Shown here in pieces: positions 1 to 7,128 of a stretch of 9,687 nucleotides of DNA. The DNA lies in contig JAKAMD010000107.1 of assembly GCA_021823875.1 (NCBI GenBank), positions 1 to 9,687 of the forward strand. The letters run 5' to 3'. A program made the position numbers and the translations under genes. Every line of letters begins with the position of its first letter. The first letter of the stretch is position 1. The DNA is from Pseudomonadota bacterium. GTDB taxonomy: Bacteria > Pseudomonadota > Alphaproteobacteria > Rhizobiales > Xanthobacteraceae. Under the pieces are notes generated by a model. It had not been told where the DNA came from and did not search any database. It saw nothing but the letters and a program-made list of their open reading frames with translations.

Positions 1-2
1 CC

Positions 3-455
3 GACGGCTATGCCACCAACTTCATCCGCGACAATCTCGAACGCGACCGCGACAACTTCCTCACCCATCTCGACGAAGGCCAGAAGATCTATCGCGCCAT
101 CGGCGATTGCGCGCCGGCCTTCGGCATGATCGGCACGCTGATCGGCATGGTGCAGATGTTCGCCAACATGACCGACCCGTCCAAGCTCGGTCCGTTCATG
201 GCGGTGGCGCTATTGGCGACCTTCTACGGCGCGGCCACGGCCAACCTGTTGTGCCTGCCGATCGCCGACAAATTGCATCTCAAGCTGGTCGATGAAGAAA
301 TCAACCGCACGCTGATCATCGACGGCATCCTCATGATCCGCGAAGCCAAGAGTCCGACTCTGGTGCGCGAGATGCTGCTGGCCTATCTGCCCGAGAAGCA
401 CCGTCATACCGACGAAGAAGAGCAACATGAAGGGGCGGAAGCGGTCGCCGCGTAG
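3..455 (+). CDS. motA: MotA/PomA-type flagellar stator protein, 3' part only
   Basis: This is the C-terminal 150 residues of a MotA/TolQ/ExbB-superfamily membrane protein; the reading frame is already open at the window's left edge, so the start lies outside. MotA/PomA proteins surround a MotB dimer in the inner membrane and turn ion flow into torque on the flagellar rotor. The visible part contains the third and fourth membrane segments: APAFGMIGTLIG, which carries the conserved proline, and VALLATFYGAATANLLCLPIADKL-type sequence (about residues 62-86 of the visible part), with the second conserved proline in LPIADKL. The segment between them is close to PomA as I remember it. A charged C-terminal tail ends at the TAG at 453-455. 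The partner gene begins 25 bp downstream. Whether protons or sodium drive it cannot be decided from sequence alone. Family assignment is secure; the exact paralogue is inferred. Confidence 0.9.
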   Translation, partial: DGYATNFIRDNLERDRDNFLTHLDEGQKIYRAIGDCAPAFGMIGTLIGMVQMFANMTDPSKLGPFMAVALLATFYGAATANLLCLPIADKLHLKLVDEEINRTLIIDGILMIREAKSPTLVREMLLAYLPEKHRHTDEEEQHEGAEAVAA

Positions 456-480
456 GTGGCGCCGGGCCGCGCAATAGCCC

Positions 481-1308
481 ATGGCCAGACGCAAGGACGG
501 AGCGCACGGCGGCGGGCACGGCTGGTTCGTTACCTTCGCCGACCTGATGGGGCTCCTGGTGAGCTTCTTCGTGATGCTGGTGGCCTTCTCCACCCAGGAT
601 CAGGCCAAGCTGCAGGTGGTCGCCGGCTCGATGCGCGATGCCTTCGGCGTGCAGGATCGCGTGCGCTATTCCGGTATCATCGAAGTGCTCGGCCTGCCGA
701 CCCGGCCGAAGCTGAAGAACGCGGCCCACATCGATCCGAAGGATGCATCCGCCAATCCCTCACCCGACGAGCGCGACCGCCAGCGCACCTATGGCGCGCG
801 CTTCAAACAGGACCGTAAATTCGCGCTCGCCGCGGCCTCGCTGCGGCAGGCCATGCAGGATATGCCGGCGATAACCGAGGCCTCCAAGCACATCATGATG
901 GAGGAGACCAAGCAGGGTCTCAATATCGAGATCGTCGACCAGGACGGCCGCTCGATGTTTCCGGAGGGCTCCAAGGAGCCCTACGAACGCACGCGGATGC
1001 TGATCATGAAATTGGCGCCGGCGCTCAAGGCGATGCCGTTCCGCATCTCGATCACCGGGCACACCGCCGCAAGTCAGATCCCGCCCAAGCCCGGCTATGG
1101 GCCTTGGGAGCTCTCCGCCGATCGCGCCAATGCGGTGCGCGAAATCCTGGCGGGCGAGGGAATGCCCTCCGGCCACATCTATCAGGTGGCCGGGAAGGCC
1201 GATACCGACCCGCTTTTCCCGGATAACCCCTATATGGCACCGAATCGGCGGGTCACCATCACTTTGATGCGGGAAGCCCCACCGCTCCCCCCTGATTTCA
1301 CTCCCTAA
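481..1308 (+). CDS. motB: MotB/PomB-type stator protein with OmpA-like peptidoglycan-binding domain
   Basis: This is a 275-residue stator partner of the preceding MotA-like protein. A single N-terminal membrane segment (about residues 16-37) carries TFADLM, where Asp21 is the expected ion-carrying residue. GSMRDAFGVQ (49-58) follows and resembles PomB closely. A linker leads to the OmpA-like domain (about 145-265), with LSADRANAVR (211-220) and NRRV (255-258). In the family this domain anchors the stator to peptidoglycan in the periplasm. One oddity: the usual GHTD motif reads GHTA (193-196), so the Asp expected to contact the peptidoglycan peptide is missing. The start is fixed at 481 because an in-frame stop lies at 475-477. 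No clear Shine-Dalgarno sequence precedes it, so translational coupling to the upstream gene is plausible. Length is normal for the family. Confidence 0.9.
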   Translation: MARRKDGAHGGGHGWFVTFADLMGLLVSFFVMLVAFSTQDQAKLQVVAGSMRDAFGVQDRVRYSGIIEVLGLPTRPKLKNAAHIDPKDASANPSPDERDRQRTYGARFKQDRKFALAAASLRQAMQDMPAITEASKHIMMEETKQGLNIEIVDQDGRSMFPEGSKEPYERTRMLIMKLAPALKAMPFRISITGHTAASQIPPKPGYGPWELSADRANAVREILAGEGMPSGHIYQVAGKADTDPLFPDNPYMAPNRRVTITLMREAPPLPPDFTP

Positions 1309-1442
1309 AGTTGCATAGTATCGCCTCTGGACAGATTGATCCCGGTTATTCAGACGGGGAGAAATCAAGGTATTCTCACGATCCCAGCGGATTTATTAAG
1401 CCGCGCCCTTGAACGCCCGGGGCAAGATTTGAAGCGAACACG

Positions 1443-3365
1443 ATGAGTGATGGAGTGAACGCGGACCCGGCCTCTGCTGAAGCCACCGCCGCCAACGGTG
1501 ATAGCGAGACACCACCAGGCTTCGTCGCCTTGGCGCTTGGCAGCGTCGGCGTCGTCTATGGCGACATCGGCACCAGCCCGCTTTACGCCTTCCGCGAGGC
1601 GGCGATCGCTGCGAGCGAGGCGCACCCGGTGACCCGCGATACCGTGCTCGGCGTGCTCTCGCTGATCCTGTGGGCGCTGATCATCGTCGTGACCGCCAAA
1701 TACGTGCTGGTGCTGCTGCGCGCCGACAATAACGGAGAGGGCGGCACGCTCTCGCTCACGGCGCTGGCCAGCCGCGCGCTGGGCCGCCGCACCTTCTATG
1801 TATTCGTCATCGGCATCATCGGCGCCTCGATGTTTCTCGGCGACAGCGTCATCACGCCGGCGATTTCGGTGCTTTCGGCGGTGGAGGGTCTGAAGCTGGC
1901 CAGCCCCGCCTTCTCGGAATTCGTGGCCCCGCTTGCCGTCGTCATCCTGATCGCGCTGTTCGCCGCGCAAAGCCGCGGCACCGCCAAAGTGGCGGCCATG
2001 TTCGGACCGGTCATGGTGGTCTGGTTCGTGTCGATTGCGATCGCCGGCTTGCTGCACATCCGTGACGATCCGCACGTGCTGATCGCCATCAATCCGCTCT
2101 ATGGCGTCGAATTTCTGTTTAATCACGGAGCTATCGGCCTGGTGACGCTAGGCGCGGTGTTCTTGGTGGTCACCGGCGGCGAGGCGCTCTATGCCGATCT
2201 TGGCCATTTCGGCCGCAAGCCGATCCAGACCGCCTGGCTCTGCCTGGTGTTGCCGTCGCTGCTGATCAATTATTTCGGGCAGGGCGCCAAGGTGCTCGCC
2301 GATCCTTCCGCGATCGAAAATCCGTTCTACCGTTTGGTGCCCGATACCTTTCTGCTGCCGATGATCGTGCTCGCCACCGCAGCGACGGTGATCGCGAGCC
2401 AGGCGGTGATCACCGGCGCCTATTCGCTGGTGCAGCAGGCAATCCAGCTCGGCATGCTGCCGCGCCTGAATATCCTGCACACGTCGGCGTCCCATGTCGG
2501 CCAAATTTACATCCCGCGCGTCACGATTTCGCTCTTGCTCGGCGTGCTGTTGCTGGTCGGCTTGTTCCGTACCTCCAGCGCACTGGCGTCGGCCTATGGC
2601 ATCGCGGTGGCGACCACCATGGTGGTGGATGGGCTGCTGGCTTTCGTGGTCATCTGGCGGCTCTGGCAATGGCCGCTTTGGAAGGCACTGCTGCTGATCA
2701 TGCCGTTCGTGGTTGTCGACGTGACATTCTTTTCCGCCAACCTGATCAAGCTGTTTGAAGGCGCCTGGGCGCCCTTGCTGTTCGGCGCCACGCTGGTGAT
2801 CGTTATTCTCACCTGGCGGCGCGGCAGCGTCCTGCTGATCAACAAGACCCGCCGCACCGAGGTTCCGCTCGACACGCTGTTCCGTAGTCTCGAGAAGAAG
2901 CCGCCGCACATCGTGCCCGGCACCGCGGTCTTCCTCACCAGCGATCCGGAATTCTCGCCCACCGCACTGTTACACAATCTCAAGCACAACAAGGTGCTGC
3001 ACGAGAACAACGTGATCCTCACCGTCGTCACCGCCGACATGCCGCGTGTGCCGGAGGAGGATCGCGTCAAGATGACGTCGTTGTCGCCGCATTTCTCGCG
3101 CATCACGCTGAAGTTCGGCTACATGGAACAGCCCAACGTGCCGAAGGCGCTGGCGATTGCGCGCAAGCTCGGCTGGCAGTTCGACATCATGTCGACCTCG
3201 TTCTTCCTGTCGCGGCGCGCGCTCAAACCCTCGCCGCAGTCTGGCATGCCGTCCTGGCAAGACCACTTGTTCATCTCGCTGGCGCGCTCGGCCAACGACG
3301 CCTCCGACTTCTTCCAGATTCCGACCGGACGGGTGGTGGAGGTCGGCACGCAGGTCGCCGTGTAA
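1443..3365 (+). CDS. kup: Kup potassium uptake transporter, copy 1
   Basis: This 640-residue KUP/HAK/KT-family protein imports K+, probably with H+, across the inner membrane. The signature GVVYGDIGTSPLY (36-48) sits in the first membrane segment and is followed by RADNNGEGGT (93-102). About twelve hydrophobic segments run to residue 456, and a 184-residue cytoplasmic domain begins at TWRRGS (457). E. coli Kup is 622 residues, so the length is normal. It aligns to the next gene without net gaps at an offset of 2100 bp, and about two-thirds of residues look identical by eye. Copy 1 departs from the usual family sequence at FLGD (Leu132 where Tyr is usual), TGGEA (243-247) and AVATTMVVD (Asp396 in a membrane segment). 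The start at 1443 leaves a 26-residue polar tail before the first membrane segment; GAAG upstream is a weak ribosome site. The 134-bp gap upstream shows no convincing promoter. Confidence 0.95.
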   Translation: MSDGVNADPASAEATAANGDSETPPGFVALALGSVGVVYGDIGTSPLYAFREAAIAASEAHPVTRDTVLGVLSLILWALIIVVTAKYVLVLLRADNNGEGGTLSLTALASRALGRRTFYVFVIGIIGASMFLGDSVITPAISVLSAVEGLKLASPAFSEFVAPLAVVILIALFAAQSRGTAKVAAMFGPVMVVWFVSIAIAGLLHIRDDPHVLIAINPLYGVEFLFNHGAIGLVTLGAVFLVVTGGEALYADLGHFGRKPIQTAWLCLVLPSLLINYFGQGAKVLADPSAIENPFYRLVPDTFLLPMIVLATAATVIASQAVITGAYSLVQQAIQLGMLPRLNILHTSASHVGQIYIPRVTISLLLGVLLLVGLFRTSSALASAYGIAVATTMVVDGLLAFVVIWRLWQWPLWKALLLIMPFVVVDVTFFSANLIKLFEGAWAPLLFGATLVIVILTWRRGSVLLINKTRRTEVPLDTLFRSLEKKPPHIVPGTAVFLTSDPEFSPTALLHNLKHNKVLHENNVILTVVTADMPRVPEEDRVKMTSLSPHFSRITLKFGYMEQPNVPKALAIARKLGWQFDIMSTSFFLSRRALKPSPQSGMPSWQDHLFISLARSANDASDFFQIPTGRVVEVGTQVAV

Positions 3366-3372
3366 GCGCGAT

Positions 3373-3382
3373 ACCGGCCGGT
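3373..3382. promoter_or_regulatory. Perfect 10-bp palindrome touching the kup copy 2 -35 box
   Basis: ACCGGCCGGT is a perfect palindrome that begins 8 bp after the kup copy 1 stop codon, and its last base is the first T of the -35 hexamer. The position would suit an operator, but GC-rich 10-bp palindromes also occur by chance in DNA like this. No regulator can be named. Low confidence in function; the palindrome itself is certain. Confidence 0.25.
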
Positions 3383-3410
3383 TGACAATAACCCGTTGAA
3401 ATAACATAAT
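3382..3410 (+). promoter_or_regulatory. Near-consensus sigma70 promoter for kup copy 2
   Basis: A perfect -35 hexamer TTGACA (3382-3387) is followed after exactly 17 bp by CATAAT (3405-3410), one mismatch from the -10 consensus. The surrounding DNA is markedly AT-rich for this window. Transcription would start near 3416-3418 and leave a leader of about 140 nt before the kup copy 2 start at 3558. This implies that the second transporter can be transcribed independently of the first. Sequence match is seen directly; activity is inferred. Confidence 0.7.
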
Positions 3411-3485
3411 TATTTTTCGAAGCCGTGCTGCGTTTTGCGCATGGCTCGGAAGGACGGTTTGCACAAATGCTGCTGCTGGCGAGCG

Positions 3486-3515
3486 AAAATAAGCCTATAC
3501 CGGCGGCCTTATTTT
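3486..3515 (+). promoter_or_regulatory. Hairpin in the kup copy 2 leader
   Basis: AAAATAAG (3486-3493) pairs perfectly with CTTATTTT (3508-3515) around a 14-nt loop, inside which a further CC/GG pairing is possible. The right arm runs into a short U tract (3512-3516), so the structure looks somewhat like an attenuator, though the outer stem is AU-rich and not a strong terminator. It lies about 43 nt before the start codon. I do not recognise a known riboswitch class. Confidence 0.4.
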
Positions 3516-3530
3516 TGCGCCGCAACAATT

Positions 3531-3556
3531 CCAGGCTCATCTCCCAGGCTCATCTC
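3531..3556 (+). repeat. Exact tandem 13-mer directly before the kup copy 2 start
   Basis: CCAGGCTCATCTC occurs twice back to back (3531-3543 and 3544-3556), and the ATG follows one base later at 3558. Each unit contains AGG. The second AGG (3546-3548) lies 9 nt before the ATG and is the only plausible Shine-Dalgarno core, so the duplication also duplicates the ribosome-binding core. The duplication is seen directly; its role is inferred. Confidence 0.8.
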
Positions 3557-3557
3557 C

Positions 3558-5465
3558 ATGACACACAACGTGGTCGCCGATAACGGCGGCGCGGTCGCCG
3601 AAGCCCCGGCCTCGGTCGGCTTCTGGGCGCTCACCCTCGGCAGCATCGGCGTCGTCTACGGCGATATCGGCACCAGCCCGCTCTACGCCGTGCGCGAGTC
3701 GGTGCTGGCCGCGGTCGGCCCCAAGGGGGTGGCGAGCGAACCGGTGGTGCTCGGCATCCTGTCGTTGATCATCTGGGCGTTGCTGCTGGTGGTCACTGCC
3801 AAATACGTGCTTATCCTGCTGCGCGCCGACAATAACGGGGAGGGCGGCACGCTGGCGCTGATGGCGCTCGCCTCGCGCGCGCTGCGCGGCGGCGGCGTGG
3901 TGATCCTGCTCGGCATCGTCAGCGGCGGGCTGTTCTATGGCGACGCCATCATCACGCCGGCACTGTCGGTGCTCTCGGCAGTCGAAGGTCTCAAGGTCAC
4001 GACGCCGGCTCTTGAGGAATTCGTGGTGCCGATCACGGTGCTGATCCTGGTCGCGCTATTCATGGTGCAGTCGCGCGGCACTGCCAAGGTGGCGGCGTTC
4101 TTCGGGCCAGTCATGCTGTTGTGGTTTACGATCATCGCACTCGCGGGCCTCTGGCATATCGTCCAGCAGCCGGTCGTGTTGCTAGCGTTCAATCCGTGGT
4201 TCGGCCTGCGCTTCTTGCTGGATCACGGCGTCGTTGCCTTCGTGACACTCGGAGCTGTGTTTCTCTGTGTGACCGGCTGCGAGGCGCTCTACGCTGACCT
4301 AGGGCATTTCGGCCGCGGTCCTATCCGCGCCGCCTGGCTCGCGCTGGTGCTGCCGGCGCTGGCGTTGAACTATCTCGGCCAGGGCGGCTTGGTGTTGAGC
4401 AATCCCAAAGCGATTGAAAATCCTTTCTTCCTGCTGTTTCCAGATTGGGCGCTGCTGCCGATGGTCGTGCTTGCCACCATCGCTACGGTGATCGCAAGCC
4501 AAGCGGTGATCAGCGGTGCCTACTCGTTGACGCGGCAGGCGATCCAACTTGGCCTGCTGCCCCGACTGGAAATCCGCCATACCTCGGAAGCCTTGTTCGG
4601 ACAAATCTACATGCCGCGGGTGAATGCGCTGCTGCTCACCGGCGTGCTGCTGCTGGTGGCGCTGTTCCGCTCGTCGGGCGCGCTCGCTTCCGCCTATGGT
4701 ATTGCCGTCACCGGCACCATGGTGGTTACCGCGCTGCTCGCCTTCATCGTCATCCGGCGGGTCTGGCGCTGGCGGCTCGTGGCAGCGGTCGCGCTGATGG
4801 CGCCGTTCCTGTGCATCGATTTCACCTTCCTTGCCGCCAACATGCTCAAGATCGTCGAGGGCGGCTGGGTGCCGCTGACGCTCGGCGGCGTCGTGATGGC
4901 GCTGATGTATACTTGGCGGCGCGGCAGCCGCATCCTGCTGCTCAAGACCCGCAAGCTGGAGACGCCGCTCGACTTCCTGGTCGCCAATCTCGAAAAGAAG
5001 CCGCCGCAGCGCGTGCCGGGCACCGCCATCTTTCTCACCAGCGATCCGGATTTCGCGCCGACGGCGCTGATGCACAGCCTCAAGCACTACAAGGTGCTGC
5101 ACGAGAAGAACGTCATCCTCACCGTCGTGACCGCCGACACGCCGCGCGTCGACGCCGCCGAGCGGGTACGCATCGAGCCGATCGGCGAGACTTTCTCGCG
5201 CGTGATCCTGCGCTTCGGCTTCATGGAGACGCCGAACGTGCCAAAGGCGCTGGCGATCGCGCGCAAGCTCGGCTGGCAGTTCGACATCATGTCGACCTCG
5301 TTTTTCCTGTCGCGCCGTTCACTCAAGCCGGCGGCCAAGTCCGATATGCCGCGCTGGCAGGACCGCCTATTCATCGGGCTATCCCACGCCGCCAACGACG
5401 CCACCGATTACTTCCAGATCCCGACTGGCCGGGTGGTGGAGGTCGGAACCCAAGTGGCCGTGTAG
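3558..5465 (+). CDS. kup: Kup potassium uptake transporter, copy 2
   Basis: This 635-residue KUP-family K+ transporter is a paralogue of the preceding gene. GVVYGDIGTSPLY occupies residues 31-43, RADNNGEGGT follows, about twelve membrane segments run to residue 451, and the cytoplasmic domain starts at TWRRGS (452) and is 184 residues long, exactly as in copy 1. Copy 2 keeps the usual family residues FYGD, TGCEA and AVTGTMVV where copy 1 differs, so it is the more conventional transporter. The frame stays open upstream to 3435, but the extra 41 residues are polar and cysteine-rich (CCCW) and lie inside the leader, so I chose ATG 3558. That start gives a 21-residue tail before the first membrane segment, comparable to copy 1. 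It has its own promoter candidate at 3382-3410. Confidence 0.95.
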   Translation: MTHNVVADNGGAVAEAPASVGFWALTLGSIGVVYGDIGTSPLYAVRESVLAAVGPKGVASEPVVLGILSLIIWALLLVVTAKYVLILLRADNNGEGGTLALMALASRALRGGGVVILLGIVSGGLFYGDAIITPALSVLSAVEGLKVTTPALEEFVVPITVLILVALFMVQSRGTAKVAAFFGPVMLLWFTIIALAGLWHIVQQPVVLLAFNPWFGLRFLLDHGVVAFVTLGAVFLCVTGCEALYADLGHFGRGPIRAAWLALVLPALALNYLGQGGLVLSNPKAIENPFFLLFPDWALLPMVVLATIATVIASQAVISGAYSLTRQAIQLGLLPRLEIRHTSEALFGQIYMPRVNALLLTGVLLLVALFRSSGALASAYGIAVTGTMVVTALLAFIVIRRVWRWRLVAAVALMAPFLCIDFTFLAANMLKIVEGGWVPLTLGGVVMALMYTWRRGSRILLLKTRKLETPLDFLVANLEKKPPQRVPGTAIFLTSDPDFAPTALMHSLKHYKVLHEKNVILTVVTADTPRVDAAERVRIEPIGETFSRVILRFGFMETPNVPKALAIARKLGWQFDIMSTSFFLSRRSLKPAAKSDMPRWQDRLFIGLSHAANDATDYFQIPTGRVVEVGTQVAV

Positions 5466-5549
5466 GCGGCCGTGCAAAACCCTGGTGCAAGCCGAACCGA
5501 TTCCGGCTAAGAACGGGCCCGGTAACGGAGTGGCACTAGGGCTGATCAG

Positions 5550-5882
5550 ATGGCGCACGCTGGAGAAGTTGAAAACCTGACCCCGGAAGAAGTGGCTGAA
5601 GGCTTGCGCGCCGGGCGCATGTTGCTGGTGGACGTGCGTGAGCTGAATGAGACCGCGGTCGAGAGTTATCCAGATGCCGTCATCGTGCCGCTGTCGCATT
5701 TCGATCCCGCCGCCATTCCCGACCCGCAAGGCAAACAGGTGGTGTTCGCCTGCCGCTCGGGCCGGCGCTCGGTGACCGCCTCGCTCGCCGCCCAGGACGC
5801 CGGGCTACCCTACAAATCGCATCTCGCCGGCGGCATCCTTGCCTGGAAGGCGGCCGGCCTTCCGACCAAGCCAGGAAGCTGA
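5550..5882 (+). CDS. Single-domain rhodanese-like sulfurtransferase
   Basis: This 110-residue protein is one rhodanese domain with no signal peptide, so it probably acts in the cytoplasm. LLVDVRELNE (25-34) is the typical first strand and loop. The active-site loop is CRSGRRS (68-74), with Cys68 as the expected persulfide-forming residue, and the closing LAGGILAWKAAGLP is characteristic. Small proteins of this kind carry sulfane sulfur (GlpE-like or thiosulfate sulfurtransferase roles); the physiological substrate cannot be told from sequence. AGG at 5538-5540 lies 9 nt before the ATG and is a fair ribosome site. The potF-like gene begins 22 bp after the stop, so the two are probably cotranscribed, although no functional link between them is obvious. 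Confidence 0.9.
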   Translation: MAHAGEVENLTPEEVAEGLRAGRMLLVDVRELNETAVESYPDAVIVPLSHFDPAAIPDPQGKQVVFACRSGRRSVTASLAAQDAGLPYKSHLAGGILAWKAAGLPTKPGS

Positions 5883-5904
5883 AACGCCACACACGGGGGC
5901 CTTC

Positions 5905-7005
5905 ATGCGTCGTGTCGTCGTTGTCGCCGCGCTCGCCGCGGCCGTTATTGCCGTGAGCATCGATGTCGCGCCCGCGCAGGAACGCGTAGTCAATGTCTAC
6001 AACTGGTCGGACTATGTCGATCCCGCGGTGTTGAAGGAGTTCACCGCCAAGACCGGCATCAAGCTGCGCTACGACACCTACGATTCCAACGAGACGCTGG
6101 AGACCAAGCTGCTGGCCGGCCATTCCGGCTATGACGTGGTGGTGCCGACCAGCAATTTCCTGCAGCGCGAGATTGCGGCCGGCGTGTTCCAGAAGCTCGA
6201 CAAGAGCAAGCTGCCCAACCTGAAGAACGTCTGGCCGAAGATCGCCGAGGGGCTCACCGCCTTCGATCCCGGCAACCAATACGCCGTCGATTACATGTGG
6301 GGCACCACCGGCATCGGCTACAACGTGAAAGCGATGCGCGCGCGGCTGGGCGAGAACGCCAAGATCGACAGCTGGGATGCCGTGTTCAAGCCGGAGAACC
6401 TTGCCAAGTTCAAGGACTGCGGCATTCATATGCTGGACGCGCCGACCGACATCATGCCGGCGGCGCTGCATTACCTCGGGCTCGATCCCAATTCGACCAA
6501 GCCCGCCGACCTCGAGCGCGCCGCCGATCTGCTCGCGAAGATCCGCCCGTCGGTGCGCAAATTCCATTCCTCGGAATACATCAACGCGCTCGCTACCGGC
6601 GAAATCTGCTTTGCGGTGGGGTGGTCAGGCGACATCCTGCAAGCCAGGAACCGCGCCAAGGAGGCCAAGAACGGCATCGAGATCGGCTACGTGATCCCGA
6701 AGGAGGGCGCGCAGATGTGGTTCGATGCGATGGCGATCCCGAAGGACGCGCCGCACCCGGCCGAAGCGCTCGCCTTCATCAACTTCATGCTCGATGCGCA
6801 GATGGCGGCCAAGAACAGCAATTTCGTCGCCTATGCCAACGGCAACCTGGCGAGCCAGAAATACATCGACAAGGCGGTGCTGGACAACAACGGCGTCTAT
6901 CCGGACGCCGCCACCATCGCCAAGCTCTATACGGTCAGGGCCTGGGCGCCGGCGCCGCAGCGGCTCATCAACCGGCTGTGGACCAAGGTGAAGACGGGCG
7001 AGTGA
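5905..7005 (+). CDS. potF: PotF-like polyamine (putrescine) periplasmic binding protein
   Basis: This 366-residue protein closely follows E. coli PotF, as I remember it, from end to end. A hydrophobic signal sequence (2-19) is followed by a probable cleavage site after APA (22-24). The mature protein has YNWSDY (32-37), DSNETLETKLLAG, VPTSNFL (80-86), WGTTGIGYNV, FHSSEYIN (220-227), GWSGD (239-243, Trp240 and Asp243) and WFDAMAI (272-278). These are the regions that line the ligand pocket in PotF. DAPTD (178-182) has Asp where PotF has Glu, which could shift polyamine preference. The frame is open further upstream into the rhodanese gene, but ATG 5905 follows GGGGG (5895-5899) by 5 nt and begins the signal peptide. 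No ATPase or permease genes follow: the next gene is convergent, so this is an orphan binding protein unless its transporter is encoded elsewhere. Confidence 0.92.
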   Translation: MRRVVVVAALAAAVIAVSIDVAPAQERVVNVYNWSDYVDPAVLKEFTAKTGIKLRYDTYDSNETLETKLLAGHSGYDVVVPTSNFLQREIAAGVFQKLDKSKLPNLKNVWPKIAEGLTAFDPGNQYAVDYMWGTTGIGYNVKAMRARLGENAKIDSWDAVFKPENLAKFKDCGIHMLDAPTDIMPAALHYLGLDPNSTKPADLERAADLLAKIRPSVRKFHSSEYINALATGEICFAVGWSGDILQARNRAKEAKNGIEIGYVIPKEGAQMWFDAMAIPKDAPHPAEALAFINFMLDAQMAAKNSNFVAYANGNLASQKYIDKAVLDNNGVYPDAATIAKLYTVRAWAPAPQRLINRLWTKVKTGE

Positions 7006-7010
7006 AGCTC

Positions 7011-7119
7011 GTCATTCCGGGGCGCGGCCTTCAGGCCACGAACCCGGAATCCAGACGCGGTGGACCTGAGTCTGATTCTGGATTCCGGGTCCGCTCGCTG
7101 CGCGAACGTCCCGGAATGA
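7011..7119. repeat. REP/BIME-like double-hairpin element, ATTCCGGG family (copy 1)
   Basis: Two hairpins face each other. Each has an 8-bp stem of ATTCCGGG with CCCGGAAT (7014-7021 with 7043-7050; 7082-7089 with 7110-7117) around a variable core that can itself fold; GGCCT/AGGCC at 7026-7037 is an example. The element is also a large inverted repeat: 7012-7021 pairs with 7110-7119, and 7042-7054 pairs perfectly with 7078-7090. It fills nearly the whole 123-bp gap between the convergent ends of the potF-like and lpxXL genes, where it could end transcription or protect 3' ends in both directions. It matches 9261-9367 in architecture. Confidence 0.85.
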
Positions 7120-7128
7120 TAAAGTCGC

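Noticed and set aside
1309..1442. Promoter for kup copy 1
   Set aside because: TTGCAT (1311-1316) with ATTGAT 18 bp later, and TATTCT further on, are only weak matches; nothing approaches the promoter at 3382-3410.
1365..2909. Long antisense open frames under kup copy 1 (minus strand, 1365-2126 and 2148-2909)
   Set aside because: Their residues are low-complexity, rich in Arg, Gln, His and Asp, as expected from reading GC-rich genes backwards. Similar antisense frames under 4299-5102, 5680-6567, 7162-7851 and 8503-9216 were dropped for the same reason.
3435..3557. N-terminal extension of kup copy 2 from a TTG or ATG at 3435-3443
   Set aside because: The added residues are polar and cysteine-rich, unlike Kup N-termini, and overlap the promoter leader and the tandem 13-mer; ATG 3558 fits the family length.
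5466..5549. Terminator after kup copy 2
   Set aside because: AGCCG/CGGCT (5490-5494 with 5504-5508) gives only a 5-bp stem with no U run, so I do not call it.
5839..5904. Longer potF-like reading frame starting inside the rhodanese gene
   Set aside because: It would put 22 polar residues before a clear signal peptide; ATG 5905 has its own ribosome site.
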